Shown here piece after piece: positions 6,108 to 12,687 of a stretch of 12,687 bases of DNA (position 1 is the first letter of the stretch; each line of letters starts with the position of its first letter). The notes below the pieces were generated by a model. The model saw only the letters and a program-made list of their open reading frames with translations. It was not told the DNA's origin and searched no databases. The stretch comes from JAAYTL01 sp031460505 (GTDB lineage Bacteria; Bacillota; Clostridia; Tissierellales; Tissierellaceae), in NCBI GenBank assembly GCA_031460505.1, contig JAVKTT010000017.1:1-12687 (forward strand), written 5' to 3'. A program made the translations under genes and the position numbers.

Positions 6108-6482
6108 ATGGATATTATAATCAGTAATTCGAATAAGAAACCAATATATGAACAGATTGCTTCCCAAATAAAGAATATGATATTAAACGGAGGTCTTAAA
6201 GAAGGAGATGCTCTTCCTTCCATGCGTGCTTTAGCCCAAGAACTTAGAATAAGTGTAATTACCACTAAGAGAGCCTATGAAGAGTTAGAGAAGGATGGCT
6301 TTATTGTATCTGCTACTGGTAGAGGAAGCTTTGTTGCAGGAATGAACTTAGAGTTTATAAGAGAGGAACAATTACGTAGAGCTGAAGGATATTTACAAAA
6401 AAGTGTTGATATAGCCAAGAGTAGTGATATTACAGTTGATGAGTTAATTGAAATTTTAAATACTCTATATGAGGAGGAATAG
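6108..6482 (+). CDS. GntR-family transcriptional regulator, YtrA subfamily
   Basis: This 124-residue protein has an N-terminal winged helix (about 11-78) with the usual GntR run PIYEQIASQIKNMILNGGL, then LPSMRALAQELRISVITTKR and GFIVSATGRGSFV. It ends in a short helical tail of about 45 residues instead of an effector domain. That size and layout define the YtrA subfamily, which generally represses its own operon with ABC transporter genes and responds to cell-envelope-acting compounds. It is preceded by AGGGTG and a palindromic operator, and it ends two bases before the ATPase gene, whose ribosome binding site GAGGAGG overlaps its last codons. The inducer is unknown. Confidence 0.9.
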   Translation: MDIIISNSNKKPIYEQIASQIKNMILNGGLKEGDALPSMRALAQELRISVITTKRAYEELEKDGFIVSATGRGSFVAGMNLEFIREEQLRRAEGYLQKSVDIAKSSDITVDELIEILNTLYEEE

Positions 6483-6484
6483 AG

Positions 6485-7345
6485 ATGGAAAATATATTGA
6501 GCATTCAAAATTTATCAAAAGAATATGAAGGGTTTACTTTAAATAAAGTTAGTTTTGATTTACCTAAGGGATGTATTATGGGACTTGTGGGAGAAAATGG
6601 CGCTGGAAAAACTACTATAATTAAATTAATACTAAATTTAATTAAGAAGGATGGTGGTGGTGTTCAGGTATTTGGGTTGGACAATATTGAAAATGATCCA
6701 AAGATAAAGAATAGAATTGGAGTTGTACTGGATGAAAGTAATTTTCATGATAATTTAAAGGCAAATGACATTTCCAACATTATGAAAAGTATATATGATA
6801 GTTGGGATAAAGAACTTTTCTCACAATATCTTGGAAGATTCAAACTGCCCAAGGATAAGAGAATGAAGGACTATTCAAAAGGAATGAAGATGAAATTATC
6901 AATTGCAGTGGCTTTGTCTCATAATCCTGAGCTATTAATTTTAGATGAACCAACAGGTGGACTTGATCCAGTGGTAAGAAGTGAAATATTGGATATATTC
7001 TTAGAATTTATTCAGGACGAAGAAAAGAGTATATTATTCTCAACTCATATTACAAGCGATTTGGATAAAATAGCAGATTACATTACATTTATTCATAATG
7101 GTAGTATCATATTTACTGAATCTAAAGAGGAATTGCTAGATAATTATGGGATAATTAAGTGTGGAATTAATGATTTCAGAAATATAGATAAAAATGACAT
7201 TATTGGTTATAGAAAAAATCAGTTTGGTTATGAGGTTCTTGTAACTAACAAACAAAGAAACATGATTAAATATAGAGATTTCATCATGGATAATGCGAAT
7301 TTAGAAGATATAATGCTATTTCATATTAGGGGGGAACATAATTGA
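6485..7345 (+). CDS. ABC transporter ATPase (YtrB/BcrA/PmtA-like exporter)
   Basis: This 286-residue nucleotide-binding protein has Walker A GENGAGKTT (36-44), signature YSKGM (130-134), Walker B LLILDEP (150-156), D-loop GGLDP and switch His in STHITSD. In place of a canonical Q-loop glutamine it reads GVVLDESNFHDNL (about 79-91), as is common in this exporter group. The C-terminal about 70 residues form an extra domain of the drug/bacteriocin-exporter ATPases. It lies between the GntR regulator and a small ABC-2 permease and overlaps the permease gene by four bases (TTGA), which indicates coupled translation. The likely role is export or detoxification of a membrane-active compound; the substrate is not determinable. 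Confidence 0.9.
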   Translation: MENILSIQNLSKEYEGFTLNKVSFDLPKGCIMGLVGENGAGKTTIIKLILNLIKKDGGGVQVFGLDNIENDPKIKNRIGVVLDESNFHDNLKANDISNIMKSIYDSWDKELFSQYLGRFKLPKDKRMKDYSKGMKMKLSIAVALSHNPELLILDEPTGGLDPVVRSEILDIFLEFIQDEEKSILFSTHITSDLDKIADYITFIHNGSIIFTESKEELLDNYGIIKCGINDFRNIDKNDIIGYRKNQFGYEVLVTNKQRNMIKYRDFIMDNANLEDIMLFHIRGEHN

Positions 7346-7977
7346 TAGGTCTAATTATTAAAGATATTATTAATTTAAAGAAGAGTATTATGACCACTTT
7401 ATTCATTATTTTAGTATATAGTTTTTTCTCATATAATACTGGAGACATGAGTTTGCTAATAGGAATGACAGTTTTTATAATGACATCTATGTCCATTTCC
7501 TCTATGGCATATGATGATATGGCTAAATGGGATAGCTATGCTTTAGCAATGCCTGTGACACGTAGAGATATTGTATTAAGTAAATATTTATTGGCGTTAA
7601 TATTTTGTATTATAGCTGTTATAGTATCAAGTATATTTGCCATAATTATTACTTATGTAAAGGGTGATTTGAATAGTATTATAGATATTCAAGAAATATT
7701 ATTGATAGCTTATACTGTATCATTAGTTTGTTTAATATTTATATCTATCATAACACCTCTTATATTTAAATTTGGAGTAGAAAATGCACGTATGTTAATG
7801 GTAGGAGCTATAATTGTTCCAATGGGGATTGGATATTTCTTGGTAAAAATGGGAATTCAACCACCTACATTAGAAGATTTAAAGAGATTATTATATATAT
7901 CTCCAATAATTTTAGTTATGGTTCTAATTTTATCCATAACAATCACTTATGGAATTTATAAAAATAAAGATATGTAA
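7342..7977 (+). CDS. ABC-2 type permease (ABC2_membrane_5-like) of the GntR-controlled transporter
   Basis: This 211-residue protein has about six membrane segments (roughly 13-32, 36-56, 82-106, 118-140, 149-168 and 183-206). The motif MAYDDMAKWDSYALAMPVTRRDIVLSKY is split across residues 55-82, between segments 2 and 3. The pattern DE..KWD.Y..SLPV.R...V..KY is the hallmark of small ABC-2 permeases such as PmtB-type proteins. It starts at TTG 7342, overlapping the ATPase stop; a strong AGGGGGG lies just upstream, and no ATG is available before the first membrane segment. It is the last gene of the operon. A homodimer with two ATPase subunits would be the minimal transporter, since no second permease follows. 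Confidence 0.85.
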   Translation: MIGLIIKDIINLKKSIMTTLFIILVYSFFSYNTGDMSLLIGMTVFIMTSMSISSMAYDDMAKWDSYALAMPVTRRDIVLSKYLLALIFCIIAVIVSSIFAIIITYVKGDLNSIIDIQEILLIAYTVSLVCLIFISIITPLIFKFGVENARMLMVGAIIVPMGIGYFLVKMGIQPPTLEDLKRLLYISPIILVMVLILSITITYGIYKNKDM

Positions 7978-7981
7978 ATAT

Positions 7982-8008
7982 AAAGGCTTGTAAACACAGG
8001 CCTTTTTT
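7982..8008 (+). terminator. Terminator of the GntR-ABC operon
   Basis: AAAGGCTTGT pairs with ACAGGCCTTT over 10 bp (one G-U) around an AAAC loop and runs into a T tract. It begins five bases after the permease stop. Confidence 0.9.
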
Positions 8009-8017
8009 ACTTATAAT
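7988..8017 (+). promoter_or_regulatory. Possible promoter of the MutS-family gene
   Basis: A perfect TATAAT (8012-8017) has TTGTAA (7988-7993) 18 bases upstream. The -35 lies inside the preceding terminator hairpin, which makes the call tentative, but the strong terminator means the next gene needs a promoter here. Confidence 0.4.
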
Positions 8018-8049
8018 TAGGTAAAGATTACTGAGAAGGGGATGGTTAC

Positions 8050-9825
8050 ATGGGCTTCAATAGAGATACAGTAATAGAGACGGTACTTATTTTTACACTG
8101 CTTGGAGGAATTGCGCTTGGCGTTTATATAAGTTATGAATACTTTATAATCACGCCGTTGGCTCTAATAGCTTTAATAGTATTTAATAAAATAAAGAAAA
8201 ATAGATTAATACGGTTGGGAAAAGAAAAATTAAAGCTGGAATGGGGTAGTGATCATATTGAGAAAAGAGTCATAGAGGATATCAAGAAATTATTTGATTT
8301 CTTATCTAAGAAAAGAGGAAACTCTTTCGTCATTGATGATATTACTTGGAGAGACTTAAATATGGACTCTGTTTTTGCAAAAATCGACCACACAAAGTCA
8401 TTACCTGGCATGAATTATTTATATAATATGCTTCGTAATCCATTGTTCGATAAAAAAGAATTACAGGAAAGAAATAATATAATAAATTCATTTAAGGAAA
8501 ATAAAAACCTCTCCATAGAAATACAATGGCCACTATCCATATTAGGGAAAAAAGAAGGAAAAGATATATTTTTTTACTTTGAGAATGGATTAAATGTGAA
8601 GACAAATAAGTTAATCATATATAGGATATTATCAATTTTATCTTATCTATCAGTTGGGCTATTAGTTATAAATAGAGAAATTGGTTTTACAATATTTATG
8701 CTAGTGTGGGGAATTAATGCTGGAATCTATCAAAAAAATAAGAACAAAGTACATGAAGAAATAGAGGTATTCATATATCTGGGAAATTTAGTTAAGTGTT
8801 TAGATAGTATAGTTAAAGTCAAAGTCAATAAAGCGGGAATTTATATAGATAATAATAAACTAAAAAGTTTACTAAAACCTACAAATAAGATATATAAAAA
8901 CATTTCAAAGCTTAATACTAGTGCTTATGGCACTTCTGATATTCAAATATTGATGGACTATATCAATATGGTAACTTTAAGAGAGACGATTATATTTTAC
9001 AATACAATTAATTTGATAAATGAATATAGAGAAGAGTTTATTGAGATTTATAAGGCCATAGGAGAAATTGATGCATATATTTCAATAGCTTCGTATAAAG
9101 ATAGCCTTGGCTATTATACAGAGCCAAGGCTTATAGAAGATAGTAGCAAGATATATCTTTATACTGAAAAAATGTATCATCCATTATTAGATGATCCAGT
9201 ACCTTATACCTTTGAGTTAAACAATAGGGGGGTTTTAGTTACTGGTTCTAATGCATCTGGGAAATCTACATATCTAAGGAGCATAGGGGTAAATGCTTTA
9301 TTTTCTCAGACTATGTATTTAGTATTGGCGAAGGAGTATGAGGCCAACTATTTCAAACTTTTAACATCAATAGGAACTACAGATAGTATAGAAGAAGGAG
9401 ATAGTTATTTTATGACAGAAGCTAAATCTCTAAAGAGGGTAATAGATAGTTTAAGTCCTAATCAACCAGTACTTTGTATATTAGATGAAATATTTAGAGG
9501 CACTAATACAGCAGAGAGAATCAGTGCTGCTAAGGAGGTTTTAAATTATATGATTAATAGAAATACCTTAGTAGTTGCAGCAACCCATGATCTGGAGTTG
9601 ACTACTATGGTAAATGATAGATATGATAATTACCATTTTCAAGAGGATATCAAGGAGAATGACATTGAGTTTGACTATGTTTTGCGCAAGGGACCATGTA
9701 CCAGTAGAAATGCCATTGCAATTTTAAGATATCTTGGATATCCTAAAGAAATTTATGATAATGCAAATAGAAATGTAGACTGCACAAATTTGAATAATCC
9801 ATCTAAAATTTCTGGGAAGTTTTAA
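8050..9825 (+). CDS. Membrane-anchored MutS-family ATPase
   Basis: This 591-residue protein has a C-terminal MutS ATPase domain: Walker A GSNASGKST (399-407), SYFMTEAKSLK (452-462), Walker B with signature CILDEIFRGTNTAER (476-490) and ATHDLEL (511-517). A MutS core/lever segment begins at HTKSLPGMNYLYNMLRNPL (114-132). The N-terminal mismatch-recognition and connector domains of MutS1 are absent. Instead two hydrophobic segments lie near the N-terminus (about 10-46) and another pair at about 187-226 interrupts the core, so the protein is probably membrane-bound. There is no Smr domain, so it is not MutS2. Such MutS-like proteins are found in Clostridia and Bacteroidetes, and their role is not known to me. 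AAGGGG precedes the ATG, and it is a single gene. Confidence 0.85.
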   Translation: MGFNRDTVIETVLIFTLLGGIALGVYISYEYFIITPLALIALIVFNKIKKNRLIRLGKEKLKLEWGSDHIEKRVIEDIKKLFDFLSKKRGNSFVIDDITWRDLNMDSVFAKIDHTKSLPGMNYLYNMLRNPLFDKKELQERNNIINSFKENKNLSIEIQWPLSILGKKEGKDIFFYFENGLNVKTNKLIIYRILSILSYLSVGLLVINREIGFTIFMLVWGINAGIYQKNKNKVHEEIEVFIYLGNLVKCLDSIVKVKVNKAGIYIDNNKLKSLLKPTNKIYKNISKLNTSAYGTSDIQILMDYINMVTLRETIIFYNTINLINEYREEFIEIYKAIGEIDAYISIASYKDSLGYYTEPRLIEDSSKIYLYTEKMYHPLLDDPVPYTFELNNRGVLVTGSNASGKSTYLRSIGVNALFSQTMYLVLAKEYEANYFKLLTSIGTTDSIEEGDSYFMTEAKSLKRVIDSLSPNQPVLCILDEIFRGTNTAERISAAKEVLNYMINRNTLVVAATHDLELTTMVNDRYDNYHFQEDIKENDIEFDYVLRKGPCTSRNAIAILRYLGYPKEIYDNANRNVDCTNLNNPSKISGKF

Positions 9826-9838
9826 ATCGATTTTAGAT
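9801..9838 (+). terminator. Weak possible terminator after the MutS-family gene
   Basis: ATCTAAAAT (9801-9809) and ATTTTAGAT (9830-9838) are perfect 9-bp inverted repeats with a 20-base loop, followed by TATTAATTATT. The stem is AT-only apart from one pair and begins inside the coding end, so this is tentative. Confidence 0.3.
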
Positions 9839-9847
9839 TATTAATTA

Positions 9848-9876
9848 TTCAAAAAATTAGAAATTTATGGTATTAT
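9848..9876 (+). promoter_or_regulatory. Probable promoter of the D-cysteine desulfhydrase gene
   Basis: TTCAAA (9848-9853) and TATTAT (9871-9876) are 17 bases apart. The predicted start near 9884 leaves a short leader containing AAGGGGG (9896-9902), 8 bases before the ATG. Confidence 0.45.
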
Positions 9877-9910
9877 CTATATAACAACAAAATACAAGGG
9901 GGCAATTATC

Positions 9911-10921
9911 ATGAATTTAGCACAATTTCCTAGAAGACGTTACACCAGTTACAAGACTCCTATAGAATTTCTACCAAACCTAAGCAAGGAATTAGGTGGT
10001 GGTTTAAACATTTATATTAAAAGAGATGATTTACTAGGTTTAACAATGGGTGGAAACAAGACTAGAAAGCTTGAGTTCCTCATGGCAGATGCTTTATCCC
10101 AAGGTGCTGATACTATACTAACCTGTGGAGCAGTTCAATCAAATCATTGTAGACTAACATTAGCTGCAGCTGTTAAGGAAGGATTGAAATGCCAGCTTAT
10201 TTTAGAAGAAAGAGTACCTAACAGCTATGACCCAAATGCAAGCGGAAATAATTATCTATTTAAATTATTAGGAGTAGAAGATATTAAGGTTGTTCCAGGA
10301 GGAAGTAATATGATGGAAGAACTTGAAAAACTTGCAGATGAATTAAGAGCTCAAGGAAGAAAACCGTATATAATACCTGGTGGTGGTTCAAATCCTTTAG
10401 GGGCCCTAGGATATGTGGCATGTGCAGAAGAAATTCTTGAACAATCATTTGATATGGGAGTTAGTTTTGATCATATAGTTACTCCTAGTGGATCAGCTGG
10501 TACTCACTCAGGACTTATCTCAGGTTTAAAAGGTAATAATGCTCATATACCTCTAACGGGAATTAGTGTAAGTAGAAATACAGAGCTTCAAAGTGCTCTT
10601 GTTTATAGTTTGGCATCTAAAATATGTGATAAATTAGGAATAGAGAATCAAGTACAAAAGGAAGATATTGTGGTTTTTGATGATTATGTAGGAAAAGGTT
10701 ATAGTATTGCTACGCAAGGAATGGTAGATGCTGTCCAATTACTCGCAAGGACAGAGGGAATTTTAACAGATCCAGTTTACTCAGGTAAAGCTCTTGATGG
10801 GATGTTAGATTTGATTAGAAAAGGTTATTTTAAAGATGCTAAGAATATCCTATTTGTTCACACAGGTGGTTCACCAGCTCTGTATGCATACCAAGATGTA
10901 ACTTTGCATGGAGTAAAATAA
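9911..10921 (+). CDS. dcyD: D-cysteine desulfhydrase (PLP-dependent, ACC deaminase family)
   Basis: This 336-residue cytoplasmic enzyme is in the tryptophan-synthase-beta fold group. The PLP lysine is Lys50 in GGNKTRKLEFL, the SNH motif at 77-79 contacts the substrate, and PSGSAGTHSGL holds the cofactor phosphate. The family splits into ACC deaminase and D-cysteine desulfhydrase. Here ILTDPVYSGKA lacks the ACC-deaminase glutamate, and FVHTGGSPALYAY carries the Thr typical of desulfhydrases, so D-cysteine to pyruvate, ammonia and H2S is the better call. Action on other D- or beta-substituted amino acids is possible. The gene is full-length with its own promoter and terminator, and nothing nearby links to cysteine metabolism. 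Confidence 0.85.
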   Translation: MNLAQFPRRRYTSYKTPIEFLPNLSKELGGGLNIYIKRDDLLGLTMGGNKTRKLEFLMADALSQGADTILTCGAVQSNHCRLTLAAAVKEGLKCQLILEERVPNSYDPNASGNNYLFKLLGVEDIKVVPGGSNMMEELEKLADELRAQGRKPYIIPGGGSNPLGALGYVACAEEILEQSFDMGVSFDHIVTPSGSAGTHSGLISGLKGNNAHIPLTGISVSRNTELQSALVYSLASKICDKLGIENQVQKEDIVVFDDYVGKGYSIATQGMVDAVQLLARTEGILTDPVYSGKALDGMLDLIRKGYFKDAKNILFVHTGGSPALYAYQDVTLHGVK

Positions 10922-10943
10922 ATATCTAAATATATGAATGAAC

Positions 10944-10989
10944 ATAAGCAGTATATGGACAACTTTTAAGTAGTCCATATACTGCTTAT
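10944..10989. terminator. Long hairpin between convergent genes, probable bidirectional terminator
   Basis: ATAAGCAGTATATGGAC (10944-10960) pairs perfectly over 17 bp with 10973-10989. The 12-base loop is itself nearly palindromic (ACTTTTAAGT). It lies between the dcyD stop and the end of the minus-strand GNAT gene. The T tracts on either side are short (TTATTTCAT on the plus strand), so termination efficiency is uncertain, but the position fits. Confidence 0.7.
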
Positions 10990-11010
10990 TTCATAATGTG
11001 ATCAAATACA

Positions 11011-11448
11011 CTATAATTTTTTGTACATAATAATATGTGGTCCGATAGGTGGATAATCAAATACTTCGCCATGGACTTTAAAACCTAACTTTTCATAGTA
11101 TCCCTGAACAGAAGTCCTTCCCTTGCACCATAAAAAATAAATATCTAGTTGTTTAATTATGTCTTCAGCATGGTTAACAATTAATCTTCCTGCACCTAGT
11201 TTTCGATATTCCTCTAAAGTGGCCATAGCTCTTAGCCGGTATTGTTTGTTAATTAGAAATTCGGGATTGTTTTCAGCACAAAATGATGCAACACTTACCA
11301 AAGCACCTTGATAAAATGCTCCCACATGAAAAGCACCATCCTCATTATCCGTATCATATTTACAATCCTCAAAGGTTTGATGAGGTCTTAAAACAGTGTG
11401 TCTAATATCATAAGTTTCGAAGGGACTAATTTTTCTAATTTCAAACAT
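11011..11448 (-). CDS. GNAT-family N-acetyltransferase
   Basis: This 145-residue cytoplasmic protein has the GNAT acetyl-CoA-binding motif A, RLRAMATLEEYRKLGAGRLI (71-90), in which the RxxGAG loop holds the pyrophosphate. The motif-B region YYEKLGF (117-123) follows, and the C-terminal strand is PHIIMYKKL. The acceptor is not identifiable, since small single-domain GNATs of this type act on diverse amines. GGAGG lies 8 bases before the ATG, and 27 bases separate it from the beta-helix gene upstream, with no terminator between them. The two genes probably form one transcript. Confidence 0.85.
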   Translation of the reverse strand: MFEIRKISPFETYDIRHTVLRPHQTFEDCKYDTDNEDGAFHVGAFYQGALVSVASFCAENNPEFLINKQYRLRAMATLEEYRKLGAGRLIVNHAEDIIKQLDIYFLWCKGRTSVQGYYEKLGFKVHGEVFDYPPIGPHIIMYKKL

Positions 11449-11475
11449 ACTTATTCCTCCATTTTTAGATACACA

Positions 11476-12456
11476 TTATTTTACTCTAATAGCCCATTTA
11501 GGCCTAACTAATTCACTACCGATTTTATCTATTTCCTTAGCTGGAAATCCTTCAAGTATGACATTATCAAGGAATTCACTTCTTTGTTTTACTAAGGTAC
11601 CTGCTTTTACCAATGTATTTTTGCCTAAAGTACTATAGTCACATATAATTGCTCCTGATTCTATAACAGTACCTTCACCTATAGTGGTACCATGTATTAT
11701 ACAACCTGGTCCTATTGTAACATTATCGTTTATGATAAGTTGATTATCTGGTAATAGATGAAGTACAGTATTTTCAAGAATTTGAACATTATTACCTATT
11801 CTAACTGGACCATGGGAGTTTCCGATAATCTTAACTCCAGATCCAATTACAGTATTTTCACCTATTATAACATCTCCTGTAATTTCAGCAGTGTCATATA
11901 GATAAGCAGACTCTGCAATTTGTGGATATTTATCATTATATGTATATAACTTTGCCATATATTCACCTTCCCTAATATCATTATCAACAATATTTTCACT
12001 AAAATTTGACAGGCTAATATCATTAAATCTCATTCTTTTTATCATAGCTATGTCATCATCAGTAATACTTCTAATACTTCTACCTGGTCTACCTACAACA
12101 ACTGAGCCATCAGGAATCACCATACCTTCAGGAATCAATGTTCCCTCACCAAATATACACATATTCCCAATTTTAGATCCAGGCAACATAATTACTCCAT
12201 TACCAATCTCACAAAGATTTCCAATTTCCGCACCAATTGCAATACATTTATGACCAAAAACAGTCTTTTGTCCTACTTTTAAAGGGTGTTCAGGAGTTCC
12301 AATAAGTACAGAATTTTCAAGAACCCAACTTGTGTTGTTAACGATAATTGAGTCGTCAATAGATCTAAGTATGCTGCCTTGAGCAATATATGCTCCATCT
12401 CCTAGGCGTATCTTACCTATGAGCCTAGCAGAGGAATCAACCTTGACATTTGACAT
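11476..12456 (-). CDS. Tandem left-handed beta-helix protein, gamma-carbonic-anhydrase-like in both halves
   Basis: This 326-residue protein consists of two hexapeptide-repeat domains (about 1-150 and 178-326) joined by a short linker. Each half resembles the gamma-carbonic anhydrase/PaaY/YrdA family. The three zinc-ligand positions can be placed by the motif SxLH...GHxxxxHG. In the N half they read Ile52, His69 (GHKCIAIG), Ile74. In the C half they read His233 (TVLH), Pro250, His255 (GPGCIIHG). The spacings are 17 and 5 residues in both halves, which supports an internal duplication. So each half is incomplete but they complement each other. The function may be carbonic anhydrase, acyltransferase-like or structural; no acceptor is evident. 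An AAGGAG site lies before the ATG, and the gene is followed by the GNAT gene. Confidence 0.8.
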   Translation of the reverse strand: MSNVKVDSSARLIGKIRLGDGAYIAQGSILRSIDDSIIVNNTSWVLENSVLIGTPEHPLKVGQKTVFGHKCIAIGAEIGNLCEIGNGVIMLPGSKIGNMCIFGEGTLIPEGMVIPDGSVVVGRPGRSIRSITDDDIAMIKRMRFNDISLSNFSENIVDNDIREGEYMAKLYTYNDKYPQIAESAYLYDTAEITGDVIIGENTVIGSGVKIIGNSHGPVRIGNNVQILENTVLHLLPDNQLIINDNVTIGPGCIIHGTTIGEGTVIESGAIICDYSTLGKNTLVKAGTLVKQRSEFLDNVILEGFPAKEIDKIGSELVRPKWAIRVK

Positions 12457-12495
12457 GTTTTATCACTCCTTTTTTATTAGTTGTCATATATCATA

Positions 12496-12532
12496 TTTAC
12501 ACATTGTAACAATTTTGTAAACATACTGTAAA
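12496..12532. promoter_or_regulatory. Cluster of TGTAAA/TTTACA half-sites upstream of the beta-helix gene
   Basis: TTTACA (12496-12501), the palindrome ATTGTAACAAT (12503-12513), TGTAAA (12516-12521) and TGTAAA (12527-12532) lie in the divergent gap upstream of the minus-strand gene. Such clustering suggests an operator for a dimeric regulator, but AT-rich DNA yields these by chance and no regulator can be named. Confidence 0.3.
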
Positions 12533-12539
12533 TTATTTG

Positions 12540-12570
12540 TTGACTAATTGAGAAGGTATAAGGTTATAAT
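12540..12570 (+). promoter_or_regulatory. Possible divergent promoter at the right edge
   Basis: TTGACT (12540-12545) and a perfect TATAAT (12565-12570) are 19 bases apart, slightly long. RNA would start near 12577. The gene it would serve is not visible; the remaining about 110 bases contain no convincing start with a ribosome binding site. Confidence 0.4.
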
Positions 12571-12687
12571 TACCATATGAAACTTTTTAAGGTAAAGCAA
12601 TCTGGTGATATGTCAAGAGATAAATTTTAATAAAAACATAAGGAACAATTAAAAAAAGACAACCTTAATAGAACCTATGTATTTCAG

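Noticed and set aside
8050..9825. Housekeeping mismatch repair MutS or MutS2
   Set aside because: The mismatch-recognition domain is missing, there is no C-terminal Smr domain, and hydrophobic membrane-like segments are present.
9911..10921. 1-aminocyclopropane-1-carboxylate deaminase
   Set aside because: The residues around DPVYSGKA and HTGGSP follow the D-cysteine desulfhydrase pattern, not the ACC deaminase pattern.
12577..12627. A short peptide gene of 17 codons at the right edge
   Set aside because: There is no ribosome binding site, the ATG coincides with the predicted transcription start, and nothing recognisable is encoded. Recorded only as part of the edge observation.

Overview
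The window reads as chromosome of a low-GC, anaerobic member of the Clostridia (Bacillota). The base composition is strongly AT-rich, ribosome binding sites are strong GGAGG types, some starts are TTG, there are two T-box leaders, and the window opens in the C-terminus of a butyrate kinase. I cannot name a species. No rRNA, tRNA, insertion sequence, CRISPR array or phage gene is visible.

Layout. (1) 1-863, plus strand: end of butyrate kinase, then an HD-domain phosphohydrolase with its own promoter, closed by a bidirectional terminator. (2) 857-1441, minus: a uridine-kinase-like P-loop protein. (3) 1515-6007, minus: an ABC importer of the TrpX/TrpY/TrpZ (COG2984/COG4120/COG1101) type. It holds one ATPase, one permease and two paralogous substrate-binding lipoproteins, each lipoprotein gene with its own promoter and complete T-box leader. 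(4) 6037-8008, plus: a YtrA-type GntR regulator, an ABC ATPase and an ABC-2 type permease in a tight operon. The promoter carries a perfect 29-bp palindrome, and the operon ends in a clean terminator. (5) 8050-9825, plus: a membrane-anchored MutS-family ATPase. (6) 9911-10921, plus: D-cysteine desulfhydrase. (7) 11011-12456, minus: a GNAT acetyltransferase and a double left-handed-beta-helix (gamma-carbonic-anhydrase-like) protein. (8) 12457-12687: a divergent control region running off the window.

The most interesting system is the importer locus. The two T-box leaders share an almost identical terminator/antiterminator. In the specifier region of Stem I they match over 19 bases except for one base, which turns the predicted specifier from TAC (Tyr) in the leader before the SBP-permease-ATPase genes into TTC (Phe) in the leader before the lone second SBP. 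Both T-boxes carry UGGU, which fits tRNAs with discriminator A (Tyr, Phe) and argues against tRNA-Trp. The simplest reading is one permease/ATPase core served by two binding proteins, induced separately by tyrosine and phenylalanine starvation. A second point is the 326-residue double beta-helix protein: each half has lost gamma-carbonic-anhydrase zinc ligands, but the losses are exactly complementary.
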